From NCBI GenBank assembly GCA_002403115.1, contig DHHE01000222.1:6734-15621 (forward strand): a stretch of 8,888 bases of DNA, written 5' to 3'. Under the pieces are notes generated by a model, which was not told the DNA's origin, did no database searches, and was given only the letters and a program-made list of their open reading frames with translations. Position numbers and translations under genes: made by a program. This document shows, piece by piece, positions 1-7,365 of this stretch (position 1 is its first letter; the number at the start of each line of letters is the position of its first letter). This stretch comes from a bacterium UBP2_UBA4780. GTDB lineage: Bacteria > Edwardsbacteria > AC1 > EtOH8.

Positions 1-1057
<1,057 letters not shown>

Positions 1058-1060
1058 TGT

Positions 1061-4000
1061 CTAGTCCTCCTTGTTCAGTTGGACGTCCAGGCACAGGCCC
1101 TGCAGCTCCTTGACCAGAACGTCGAAGGAGGCCGGGGTGCCCGGCTCGGGCAGGTTCTCCCCCTTGACGATGGCCTCGTACACCCGCTGCCGGCCCTGGA
1201 CGTCGTCCGACTTGACGGTCAGGATCTCCTGCAGGGTGTAGGCCGCCCCGTAGGCCTCCAGGGCCCAGACCTCCATCTCCCCGAAGCGCTGGCCGCCGAA
1301 GTGGGCCTTGCCCCCCAGCGGCTGCTGGGTTATCAGCGAGTAGGGGCCGATGGAGCGGGCGTGGATCTTGTCGTCCACCAGGTGGGAAAGCTTGAGCATG
1401 TACATCAGTCCCACGGTCACCGGTGCGTCGAACTGCTCGCCGGAACGACCGTCGAAGAGCGTCACCTTGCCGTTCTCCGGCAGGCCGGCCTTGACCATCT
1501 CATCGGTCACCTCCTGGTAGGTGGCGCCGTTGAACACCGGGGAGGCCACCTTGTAGCCCATGATCTGGGCGGCCCATCCCAGATGGGTTTCCATGATCTG
1601 CCCCAGGTTCATGCGCGAGGGCACGCCCAGGGGGTTGAGGATCAGGTCCAGCGGTGTGCCGTCGGACAGGTAGGGCATGTCCTCGGCCGGCACTATCCTG
1701 GCCAGGATCCCCTTGTTACCGTGGCGGCCGGCCAGTTTGTCGCCCACCATCAGCAGGCGCTTGCGGGCCACGAACACCTTGACCAGCTTGATGACGTCGG
1801 CCGGCAGCTCGTCGCCGCGCTCCAGCTTCTCCTTCTCCACCTGGACGTTGTTCTGCACCGCCTCGATGGCCCGGCGGGCCGAGACCATCAGCTTGTGGGC
1901 CTTCTGGCTCAGGGGCCTGTCCTCGCAGATCTCGCTGATGTCCTCGATGTCGTGCTCGAAGCGGATATCCTCCAGCACCTCCCGCGACAGGCGCTGGCCC
2001 TTCCGGGCCACCAGCTTGTCGCCGCGCTTGACGGTCAGGTTGCAGGTGGCGTCCACCAGCAGCTCGGATAGCCTCCGGTCCCGCTCGTGCCGGATTCGCT
2101 CCACCTGCTTCTTGGCCTCCTTCTGCATCTCCTCGATCTTGCGCTTCTCGTCCAGGCTGGTGCGGCGGTCCTGGCTCTTCCGGGAGAAGACCTTGACGTC
2201 GCAGACCACCCCGTCCATGCCCGGGGGCGCCTTGAGCGAGGTGTCCTTGATGTCCCCGGCCTTGTCGCCGAAGATGGCCCGCAGCAGCTTCTCCTCGGGG
2301 GTGGGTTCGGTCTCGCCCTTGGGGGTGACCTTGCCCACCAGGATGTCGCCGGCCTCCACCCGGGCGCCGATGCGGATGACGCCGTTCTCGTCCAGGTCCT
2401 TGACCGCCTCCTCGCCCACGTTGGGGATCTCCCGGGTGATCTCCTCCGGCCCCCGCTTGGTGTCGCGGACGAAGCATTCGAAGCTTTCGATATGGATGGA
2501 GGTGAACTTGTCCTCGCGGACCATCTTCTCGCTGATGATGATGGCGTCCTCGAAATTGAAGCCCACCCAGGGCATGAAGCCCACCAGGCAGTTGATGCCC
2601 AGGGCCAGATCCCCGCCGCTGGTCGAGGAGCCGTCGGCGATCACCTCACCCTTCTTGATGGTCTCGCCCTCGCGGACGATGGGCCGCTGGTTCATGCAGG
2701 TGTCCTGGTTGGAGCGGCGGTGCTTGATGAGGGGATAGTGGTCCAGCTGGCTGTCCTTGAGGAAGTCGACCTCGGCCAGGTCCTGCTTCAGCGGCCGGAG
2801 GTAGACGGCGTCGGCCGAGACCTTCTCCACCACCCCGTCCCGCTGGCAAAGCACCATGGTGCCGGAGTCGATGGCCGCCCGGTACTCCAGGCCGGTGCCG
2901 ATGACCGGGGACTCGGGCTGCAGCAGGGGCACCGCCTGGCACTGCATGTTGGATCCCATCAGGGCCCGGTTGGCGTCGTCATGCTCCAGGAACGGAATGA
3001 GGGCGGCCGACAGGCTCACCAGCTGCTGGGGGGAGATGTCCATGAAGTCCACCTCGCCGGGTTTGACCCGGGGAAAAGTCTCCCGGTGCCGGCAGAGGGC
3101 CAGGTCGGCCATCAGCCGGCCGTCCTCGGACAGCAGGGTGTTGGCCTGGGCGATGGTGAACTGGTCCTCCTCGTTGGCCGAGAGGTACTCCACCTCGCCG
3201 GAGAGCTTTCCGGACTTGGCCTTGCGGTAGGGGGTCTCCAGGAAGCCCAGGTCGTTGACCCGGGCGAAGCAGGCCAGGCTGGCGATCAGCCCGATGTTGG
3301 GGCCCTCCGGGGTCTCGATGGGGCACAGCCGCCCGTAGTGGGTGTAGTGCACGTCGCGCACCTCGAAACCGGCCCGCTCCCGGGTGAGGCCGCCCGGCCC
3401 CAAAGCCGACAGCCTCCTCTTGTGCCGGAGCTCGGCCAGCGGGTTGGGCTGGTCCAGGAACTGGGACAGCTGGGAGGAGCCGAAGAAGGTGTTGATGGTG
3501 GAGGAGACGATCCTGGGGTTCACCAGCTCGTGCGGGGTGATGGCCTCGGATCCGTCCCAGATGGACATCCTCTCCTTGGCCATCCGGGCCATGCGGGAGA
3601 TGGCCACCGAGAACTGCCCGGCCACCAGTTCGCCCACCCGCAGCACCCGCCGGTTGCCCAGATGGTCGATGTCGTCCACCACCCCCTGGTTGACGCGCAG
3701 TCCCAGCAGGTAGCGCACCGTCTCCACGAAGTCTTTGGGGGTAAGCACGGTGGAGCTGGAGCCCTCGATGCCCAGGCGCCGGTTGAGCTGGAAGCGGCCC
3801 ACCCGCTTGAGGTCGTAGTATTTCCGGTCGAAGAACAGTCGCTCGATGACGTTCTTGGCCAGGTCGGGGCTGATGGCGTCGCCGGGATGCAGGATGTTGT
3901 AGATCTTGGAGAGGGCGTCCTCCCTGATCCCCTTGTTGTTGTCGGCCAGCAGGGTCCTGGGGATGATGGCCGGGTCCTTGGAGGGATCGATGCCGACCAC

Positions 4001-4828
4001 CTTGGCCTCGTCTATCTTGGCCAGCCTGATGGCGGCCAGCACCTCGGGGGTGATGATCTGGCCGGAGCCGGCCAGCACCTCGCCGGTGTTGGGCACCACC
4101 ACGTCCTCCATCAGGTAGCGGCCCAGGGCCGGCTTCTCGCCGGAAAGGCTGACCGTCTCCGGCTGGTGGAACAAAGCCAGCAGGTCCCGGTTCTTGGCGT
4201 AACCCACCGCCCTCAGCAGCAGGGTGGCGTGGAATTTCCGGTGCTTGTCGATGGACACCCACAGCAGGTCGTTGGGATCAAGGAGGAACTTCAGCCATGA
4301 GCCGCGGTAGGGGATGACTTCGGCGGTGTGCATCCGCTTGCCCGAGGGGTGGGTCTTCTCGGCGAAGAACACCCCCGGGCTGCGGTGCAGCTGGCTGACC
4401 ACCACCCGCTCGGCCCCGTTGATGACGTAGGTGCCGGAGTCGGTCATCAGCGGCAGTTCTCCCAGGTAGACCTCCTTCTCCGATTTGTCCTTGGGGGGCA
4501 GCTTGGGATCGGAGACGTCCCGCACCAACAGCCTCAACACCGCCTTCAGGGGCGCGGCATAGGTCATGTCGCGATCGTGGCATTCGGGTATCGAATAGCG
4601 TGGGCTGCCGATGCTGTAGGAAACGAATTCGAGCGACAGCCTCCCCTGTGAATCCTCGATGGGGAAGATCTCGTTGAAGACCGCCTGCAGTCCCTCGTTC
4701 TTCCGCTTTTCCGCGGGCACGTCCTTCTGCAGGAAGTCGCGGAAAGAGGAGAGCTGCATGTCCAGCAGGTTGGGCAGCTGTATCCCGGACTGGATCTTGG
4801 AGAAATCCCTGCGTTTCGGCTGTTTCAA
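1061..4828 (-). CDS. rpoB: RNA polymerase beta subunit
   Basis: Encodes the complete 1255-residue beta subunit of RNA polymerase. The start is TTG, chosen because AAGGAG lies 6 nt upstream and the protein then opens with MKQPKRRDFSKI, close to the usual family start. Landmarks are the rifampicin pocket at 451-476 with Gln456, Asp459, His469 and Ser474 matching the sensitive E. coli residues (Q513, D516, H526, S531), NFEDA at 758-762 with the acidic pair Glu760-Asp761, and GDKLAGRHGNKG at 1029-1040 with Lys1031 and Lys1039 corresponding to E. coli K1065 and K1073. A charged coiled coil (about 890-925) sits in an extended region before that motif. E. coli RpoB is 1342 residues. By landmark spacing this one is shorter by about 57 residues before the rifampicin region and about 53 after the GDK motif, and about 23 longer between them. 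The frame is intact. Stop is TAG. Confidence 0.99.
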   Translation of the reverse strand: MKQPKRRDFSKIQSGIQLPNLLDMQLSSFRDFLQKDVPAEKRKNEGLQAVFNEIFPIEDSQGRLSLEFVSYSIGSPRYSIPECHDRDMTYAAPLKAVLRLLVRDVSDPKLPPKDKSEKEVYLGELPLMTDSGTYVINGAERVVVSQLHRSPGVFFAEKTHPSGKRMHTAEVIPYRGSWLKFLLDPNDLLWVSIDKHRKFHATLLLRAVGYAKNRDLLALFHQPETVSLSGEKPALGRYLMEDVVVPNTGEVLAGSGQIITPEVLAAIRLAKIDEAKVVGIDPSKDPAIIPRTLLADNNKGIREDALSKIYNILHPGDAISPDLAKNVIERLFFDRKYYDLKRVGRFQLNRRLGIEGSSSTVLTPKDFVETVRYLLGLRVNQGVVDDIDHLGNRRVLRVGELVAGQFSVAISRMARMAKERMSIWDGSEAITPHELVNPRIVSSTINTFFGSSQLSQFLDQPNPLAELRHKRRLSALGPGGLTRERAGFEVRDVHYTHYGRLCPIETPEGPNIGLIASLACFARVNDLGFLETPYRKAKSGKLSGEVEYLSANEEDQFTIAQANTLLSEDGRLMADLALCRHRETFPRVKPGEVDFMDISPQQLVSLSAALIPFLEHDDANRALMGSNMQCQAVPLLQPESPVIGTGLEYRAAIDSGTMVLCQRDGVVEKVSADAVYLRPLKQDLAEVDFLKDSQLDHYPLIKHRRSNQDTCMNQRPIVREGETIKKGEVIADGSSTSGGDLALGINCLVGFMPWVGFNFEDAIIISEKMVREDKFTSIHIESFECFVRDTKRGPEEITREIPNVGEEAVKDLDENGVIRIGARVEAGDILVGKVTPKGETEPTPEEKLLRAIFGDKAGDIKDTSLKAPPGMDGVVCDVKVFSRKSQDRRTSLDEKRKIEEMQKEAKKQVERIRHERDRRLSELLVDATCNLTVKRGDKLVARKGQRLSREVLEDIRFEHDIEDISEICEDRPLSQKAHKLMVSARRAIEAVQNNVQVEKEKLERGDELPADVIKLVKVFVARKRLLMVGDKLAGRHGNKGILARIVPAEDMPYLSDGTPLDLILNPLGVPSRMNLGQIMETHLGWAAQIMGYKVASPVFNGATYQEVTDEMVKAGLPENGKVTLFDGRSGEQFDAPVTVGLMYMLKLSHLVDDKIHARSIGPYSLITQQPLGGKAHFGGQRFGEMEVWALEAYGAAYTLQEILTVKSDDVQGRQRVYEAIVKGENLPEPGTPASFDVLVKELQGLCLDVQLNKED
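1065..1072 (-). promoter_or_regulatory. Ribosome binding site of rpoC, inside the end of rpoB
   Basis: On the minus strand this reads AAGGAGGA, a near-perfect Shine-Dalgarno sequence, 7 nt before the rpoC ATG. It overlaps the last sense codons of rpoB (Asn-Lys-Glu-Asp-stop). This supports the chosen rpoC start and suggests coupling of beta and beta' synthesis. Confidence 0.85.
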
Positions 4829-4834
4829 GGCTGG

Positions 4835-4840
4835 CTCCTT
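4835..4840 (-). promoter_or_regulatory. Ribosome binding site deciding the TTG start of rpoB
   Basis: The minus strand reads AAGGAG followed by 6 nt and then TTG at 4828. There is no competing ATG or GTG with a ribosome binding site that would give a better N-terminus. The first in-frame ATG codes Met24, inside the conserved LPNLLDMQLSSF block, so it would remove conserved residues. Confidence 0.8.
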
Positions 4841-4945
4841 GCGCTGGGTTTCGGATTCCCGCCGGTCTGATCAACGGACGGAACCGTCGAGAGTGGTTGG
4901 ATGGGTGTTGGAGCGGGTCTGTCCGCCTGCGGGCCGCAGACTAGG

Positions 4946-4959
4946 GCGGAGGCCTCCGC
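4946..4959 (-). repeat. 14-bp perfect palindrome in the rpoB leader
   Basis: The sequence GCGGAGGCCTCCGC equals its own reverse complement. On the transcript it is followed within a few nt by CTGCG-GCC-CGCAG (a 5-bp hairpin with a 3-nt loop), and a TCCGCC / GGCGGA pairing could enclose that hairpin, so alternative folds are possible. It lies after the T tract of the upstream hairpin and before the rpoB ribosome binding site. It may be an RNA structural element or a protein site; nothing shows which. Palindromes of this size occur by chance at moderate frequency in GC-rich DNA. Confidence 0.4.
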
Positions 4960-4980
4960 GTAGCTGCTGGGAAGGAGGAC

Positions 4981-5050
4981 AAAAAGCAGCGTTTGATGAG
5001 GCAGGTTCCGCCGCCGGCGCCACATCCGGCGGCGGCCCCATCAAACGCCA
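4981..5050 (-). terminator. Strong stem-loop with T tract between rplL and rpoB (attenuator-like)
   Basis: On the minus strand an outer 10-bp perfect stem (GCGTTTGATG at 5048-5039 with CATCAAACGC at 4998-4989) encloses an inner 10-bp perfect stem (CCGCCGCCGG at 5035-5026 with CCGGCGGCGG at 5017-5008), with an 8-nt loop. It is followed by TGC and TTTTT at 4985-4981. This is the form of an intrinsic terminator. In E. coli a partial terminator in the same rplL-rpoB position lets only part of the transcription reach rpoBC, so that ribosomal proteins are made in excess of polymerase. No clear rpoB promoter is seen after it, so I infer an attenuator rather than a full stop. The 3-nt offset and the short T run fit incomplete termination. 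Confidence 0.75.
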
Positions 5051-5056
5051 GGGGTT

Positions 5057-5099
5057 CCGGGCCCTTTCCCGCCGGCTTCCCTGCCGGCATAGGGCCCGG
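5057..5099 (-). repeat. Nested dyad just downstream of rplL
   Basis: The outer arms CCGGGCCC (5099-5092) and GGGCCCGG (5064-5057) pair over 8 bp. Inside them GCCGGC (5088-5083) and GCCGGC (5076-5071) pair over 6 bp around a 6-nt loop. It starts 14 nt after the rplL stop on the transcript and has no T tract, so it is not a typical terminator by itself. Possible roles are protecting the 3' end of the rplL message or serving as an RNase III cleavage site, as known in the rplL-rpoB spacer of E. coli. The role is inference; the dyad is directly visible. Confidence 0.55.
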
Positions 5100-5113
5100 G
5101 GTCCTATGTGAAG

Positions 5114-5491
5114 CTACTTGAGCTCTATGACGGCTCCGGCCGACTCCAGGGTGTTCTTGATCTTCTGGGCCTCCTCCTTGGTGACGCCCTCCTTCACCGG
5201 CTTGGGGGCTCCCTCCACCAGGTCCTTGGCCTCCTTCAGCCCCAGGCTGGTGATGGCCCTGACCTCCTTGATCACCTGGATCTTCTTGTCTCCGCCGGAT
5301 ACCAGGATGACGTCGAACGATGTCTTCTCCTCGGCCGGGGCGGCGGCCGCTCCGGGGGCGGCCGCGGCCGCTGCCATCGGCGCCGCCGCCTTCACCCCGA
5401 ACTTTTCCTCCAGGGCCTTGACCAGGTCGGCCAGCTCCAGCACCGTCATGGAATCAATGGCTTCCATCACTATCTGTTTCTTGTCGGACAT
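5114..5491 (-). CDS. rplL: Ribosomal protein L7/L12 (bL12)
   Basis: Encodes the 125-residue stalk protein that binds as dimers to L10 and recruits translational GTPases such as EF-Tu and EF-G. The N-terminal dimerisation domain spans about 1-33, a flexible Ala/Pro/Gly-rich hinge about 34-55, and the globular C-terminal domain about 57-125, with the conserved SFDVILVSGGDKKIQVIKEVR stretch beginning at 58 and GLKEAKDLVEGAPKPVKEGV at 84-103. E. coli L12 is 120 residues; the hinge here is rich in alanine. The ATG start follows AGGAG with a 7-nt spacer. It lies 48 nt after rplJ, an AT-rich gap, and is followed by the structured rpoB leader. Extra copies of L12 per ribosome require more synthesis than L10, which the strong ribosome binding site here would allow. 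Confidence 0.99.
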   Translation of the reverse strand: MSDKKQIVMEAIDSMTVLELADLVKALEEKFGVKAAAPMAAAAAAPGAAAAPAEEKTSFDVILVSGGDKKIQVIKEVRAITSLGLKEAKDLVEGAPKPVKEGVTKEEAQKIKNTLESAGAVIELK

Positions 5492-5539
5492 TTGCCTGCT
5501 CCTTTGTTATTTATTCGATTTTATTTTCGGTTGACGGTT

Positions 5540-6061
5540 CTACTTCTCTTCCTTCAGCTTGGCGATGGCGTCCAGCGTCCCCACCAGCTTTTGTAATATT
5601 CCCCCCAGGACCCCGACGAACCCGGAGATGGGCGCCTGAAGGCCGGCCAACACCTGGGACAGAAGCACCTCCCGGGTGGGCAGCAGCGCCAGCTGCTTGA
5701 CCTCCCTGGTGTCGAACACCTTCCCCTCGAACATCCCCGCCTTGATCTTCAGCTTCTCGTTGTCCCTGGAGAAGTCCGTCAGGATCTTGGCCGGAACGAT
5801 TGGTTCCTTGACGCCGAAGGCCAGGCCGGTGGGCCCGGTCAGGTACTCCAGCAGCATGTCGCAGCCGGCGTTCTTGGCCGCCATCTGGGCCAGGGTGTTC
5901 TTGACCACCCGGTACTCCACCGAGGCCTCACGCAGCCTCTTGCGCAGCTCGGTGGCCTTGATGACGTCCAGCCCGGTAAAGTCGGTCAGATAGACGGCCT
6001 TGGCCGCCTTGAATTTCTCGGTCAGTTCCTTGACCTTCAGTTCTTTCTCTGGTCTGGCCAT
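5540..6061 (-). CDS. rplJ: Ribosomal protein L10 (uL10)
   Basis: Encodes the 173-residue base of the L12 stalk, which binds 23S rRNA near the L11 site. The N-terminal rRNA-binding domain (about 1-130) includes YLTDFTGLDV at 24-33, YRVVKNTLAQ at 50-59 and LTGPTGLAF at 74-82. The C-terminal helix, about 138-173 (from LAGLQAPISG onward), is the L12 dimer docking segment. The length is close to the E. coli protein (165). The ATG start is preceded by GAGG with a 5-nt spacer, and that site overlaps the TGA stop of rplA, only 7 nt away. In many bacteria L10 with L12 represses its own operon by binding a leader before rplJ. The 7-nt gap leaves no room for such a leader here unless it lies inside rplA. 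Confidence 0.99.
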   Translation of the reverse strand: MARPEKELKVKELTEKFKAAKAVYLTDFTGLDVIKATELRKRLREASVEYRVVKNTLAQMAAKNAGCDMLLEYLTGPTGLAFGVKEPIVPAKILTDFSRDNEKLKIKAGMFEGKVFDTREVKQLALLPTREVLLSQVLAGLQAPISGFVGVLGGILQKLVGTLDAIAKLKEEK

Positions 6062-6068
6062 ATCATCC

Positions 6069-6770
6069 TCACTTTCCGGCCGATGACAGCTCGGTCAGGG
6101 CGATCCTGATCCCCGGGCTCATGGTCGAGGACAGGGTGATGCTCTTGATGAAGGTGCCTTTGGCCGAAGCCGGTTTGGCCCGCAACACCTCGGCCATCAC
6201 CTGCCTGGCGTTCTCCCCCAGTTTTTCCGGCGGGAAGGATTTCTTGCCCACCGGCAGGTGCAGGTTCCCCTGTTTGTCCAGCCGGTACTCGATCTTGCCG
6301 GATTTGGATTCCCTGACGGCCTTGGCCACGTCGAAGGTGACCGTGCCCGTCTTGGGGTTGGGCATCAGGCCCCTCACCCCCAGGATCTTTCCCAGCCGGC
6401 CCACCTGGCTCATGATGTCCGGGGTGGCGACGGCCACGTCGAAATCGACCCAGCCCTCGGAGACCTTCTTGATCAGTTCGTCGGAGCCGACGAAGTCGGC
6501 CCCGGCCTCCCTGGCCTCGGCCTCCTTTTCTCCCTTGGCGAACACCAGCACCCTGACCTTCTTGCCGGTGCCGTGCGGCAGCAGGACCGTGCCCCGCAGG
6601 TTCTGGTCGCTCTTCTTGGGGTCCAGCCCTGTCTTCATCGAGAGCTCGACCGTCTCGTCGAACTTGGCGTAGGCCATCTCCTTCAACAGGCCCACCGCCT
6701 CAAGCAGGCCGTAGACCTTGGCCGGTTCCACTTTCTTGGCGGCATCGCGGTACTTCTTCCCCTGGTTCAT
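6069..6770 (-). CDS. rplA: Ribosomal protein L1 (uL1)
   Basis: Encodes the 233-residue protein of the mobile L1 stalk, which binds 23S rRNA near the E site. The signature GVRGLMPNPKTGTV is at 131-144 and the rRNA-contacting SSTMSPGI at 214-221. The ATG at 6770 is chosen because GAGGAGG lies just upstream and the product MNQGKKYRDAAKK... has the usual L1 length (about 229-234). An in-frame ATG at 6881 would add 37 basic, low-complexity residues (MSGRRGGRRGNRVKG...) but has no ribosome binding site and is not typical of L1. L1 is a known autorepressor of the rplK-rplA unit in other bacteria. Here the unusually long 129-nt spacer before rplA is a candidate place for such control. Stop TGA overlaps the rplJ ribosome binding site region. 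Confidence 0.97.
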   Translation of the reverse strand: MNQGKKYRDAAKKVEPAKVYGLLEAVGLLKEMAYAKFDETVELSMKTGLDPKKSDQNLRGTVLLPHGTGKKVRVLVFAKGEKEAEAREAGADFVGSDELIKKVSEGWVDFDVAVATPDIMSQVGRLGKILGVRGLMPNPKTGTVTFDVAKAVRESKSGKIEYRLDKQGNLHLPVGKKSFPPEKLGENARQVMAEVLRAKPASAKGTFIKSITLSSTMSPGIRIALTELSSAGK

Positions 6771-6773
6771 CGT

Positions 6774-6780
6774 CCTCCTC
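6774..6780 (-). promoter_or_regulatory. Ribosome binding site deciding the rplA start
   Basis: The minus strand reads GAGGAGG in a longer purine run, 3 nt before the ATG at 6770 (or 6 nt if AGAGG is used). It is much stronger than anything upstream of the in-frame ATG at 6881 and therefore fixes the shorter L1 as the likely product. Confidence 0.8.
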
Positions 6781-6836
6781 TCTGGTCCTATCGGCGCTGG
6801 CGTGGTCGACACTTTGGACTTAAGGCTTCTGTCTTT

Positions 6837-6863
6837 CCCCTTTACCCTATTCCCTCGTCTCCC
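6837..6863 (-). other. Purine-rich run with four G-tracts (G-quadruplex motif) in the rplK-rplA spacer
   Basis: On the minus (mRNA) strand four G-tracts of at least three G occur at 6863-6861, 6854-6852, 6847-6845 and 6840-6837, separated by loops of 6, 4 and 4 nt. This meets the usual G3+N1-7 definition of a potential quadruplex. It sits in the untranslated 129 nt between rplK and rplA, 66 nt before the rplA start. A 7-bp inverted repeat (TACCCTA at 6895-6889 with TAGGGTA at 6849-6843) would use one of the same G-tracts, so two exclusive folds can be drawn. Function is unknown; I infer only that it might affect L1 translation. Confidence 0.5.
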
Positions 6864-6899
6864 GCCGCGCCTCCCAGACATTTGTTGCTAGGGTATGCG

Positions 6900-7325
6900 C
6901 TACTTGGTTATATCGATCCCCATGCTCCGGGCCGTTCCCTTGACCATCAGGACGGCGGCCTCAACCGAAGCCGCGTTGAGGTCGGCCATCTTCTTCTGGG
7001 CGATCTCCCTTACCTGGTCCTCGGTCACCATGCCCACCTTGGTGCGGTTGGGAATGCCCGATCCCTTGGCCAGCCCGGCTGCCTTCTTCAGGAGGACGGC
7101 CGCCGGCGGGGTCTTGGTGACAAAGACGAACGACCGGTCGTGGTAGACGGTGATCACCACCGGAATGATCAGGCCCTCCTGGCTCTGGGTCCTGGCGTTG
7201 AACTGTTTGCAGAACTCCGGGATGTTCACCCCGTGCTGCCCCAGGGCCGGACCCACCGGCGGCGCCGGGTTGGCCTGGCCGGCCGGAATCTGCAGCTTGA
7301 CGAATGCGTTGATCTTCTTTGCCAT
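6900..7325 (-). CDS. rplK: Ribosomal protein L11 (uL11)
   Basis: Encodes the 141-residue L11, which binds the 23S rRNA GTPase-associated centre beneath the L10-L12 stalk. The length matches the family (about 141-142). The N-terminal domain carries the proline-rich thiostrepton-site segment with Pro20, Pro22, Pro23 and Pro26 followed by ALGQHGVNI (27-35). The C-terminal rRNA-binding domain (about 72-141) includes KTPPAAVLLKKAAG at 71-84 and ends in the typical MGIDITK. The ATG start follows AAAGG with a 7-nt spacer. It begins 40 nt after nusG. In E. coli a promoter lies in that gap; here no convincing promoter is visible. The 129-nt space to rplA is much longer than the few nt seen in E. coli. 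Confidence 0.99.
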   Translation of the reverse strand: MAKKINAFVKLQIPAGQANPAPPVGPALGQHGVNIPEFCKQFNARTQSQEGLIIPVVITVYHDRSFVFVTKTPPAAVLLKKAAGLAKGSGIPNRTKVGMVTEDQVREIAQKKMADLNAASVEAAVLMVKGTARSMGIDITK

Positions 7326-7365
7326 GGATGGCCTTTATGTTTTTATCCTGTTGGGTGTTTTGTAT

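Noticed and set aside
4829..5111. Possible small genes in the rplL-rpoB spacer on either strand (4825-5025 minus, 4659-5111 plus)
   Set aside because: The frames run through the dyads and the terminator-like hairpin, have no good ribosome binding site and show no familiar motif. The spacer is better explained as a structured leader.
7326..7365. A separate promoter for rplK in the nusG-rplK gap, as in E. coli
   Set aside because: The gap is only 40 nt and shows no convincing -35/-10 pair; GATAAA is present but without a partner at the right spacing.
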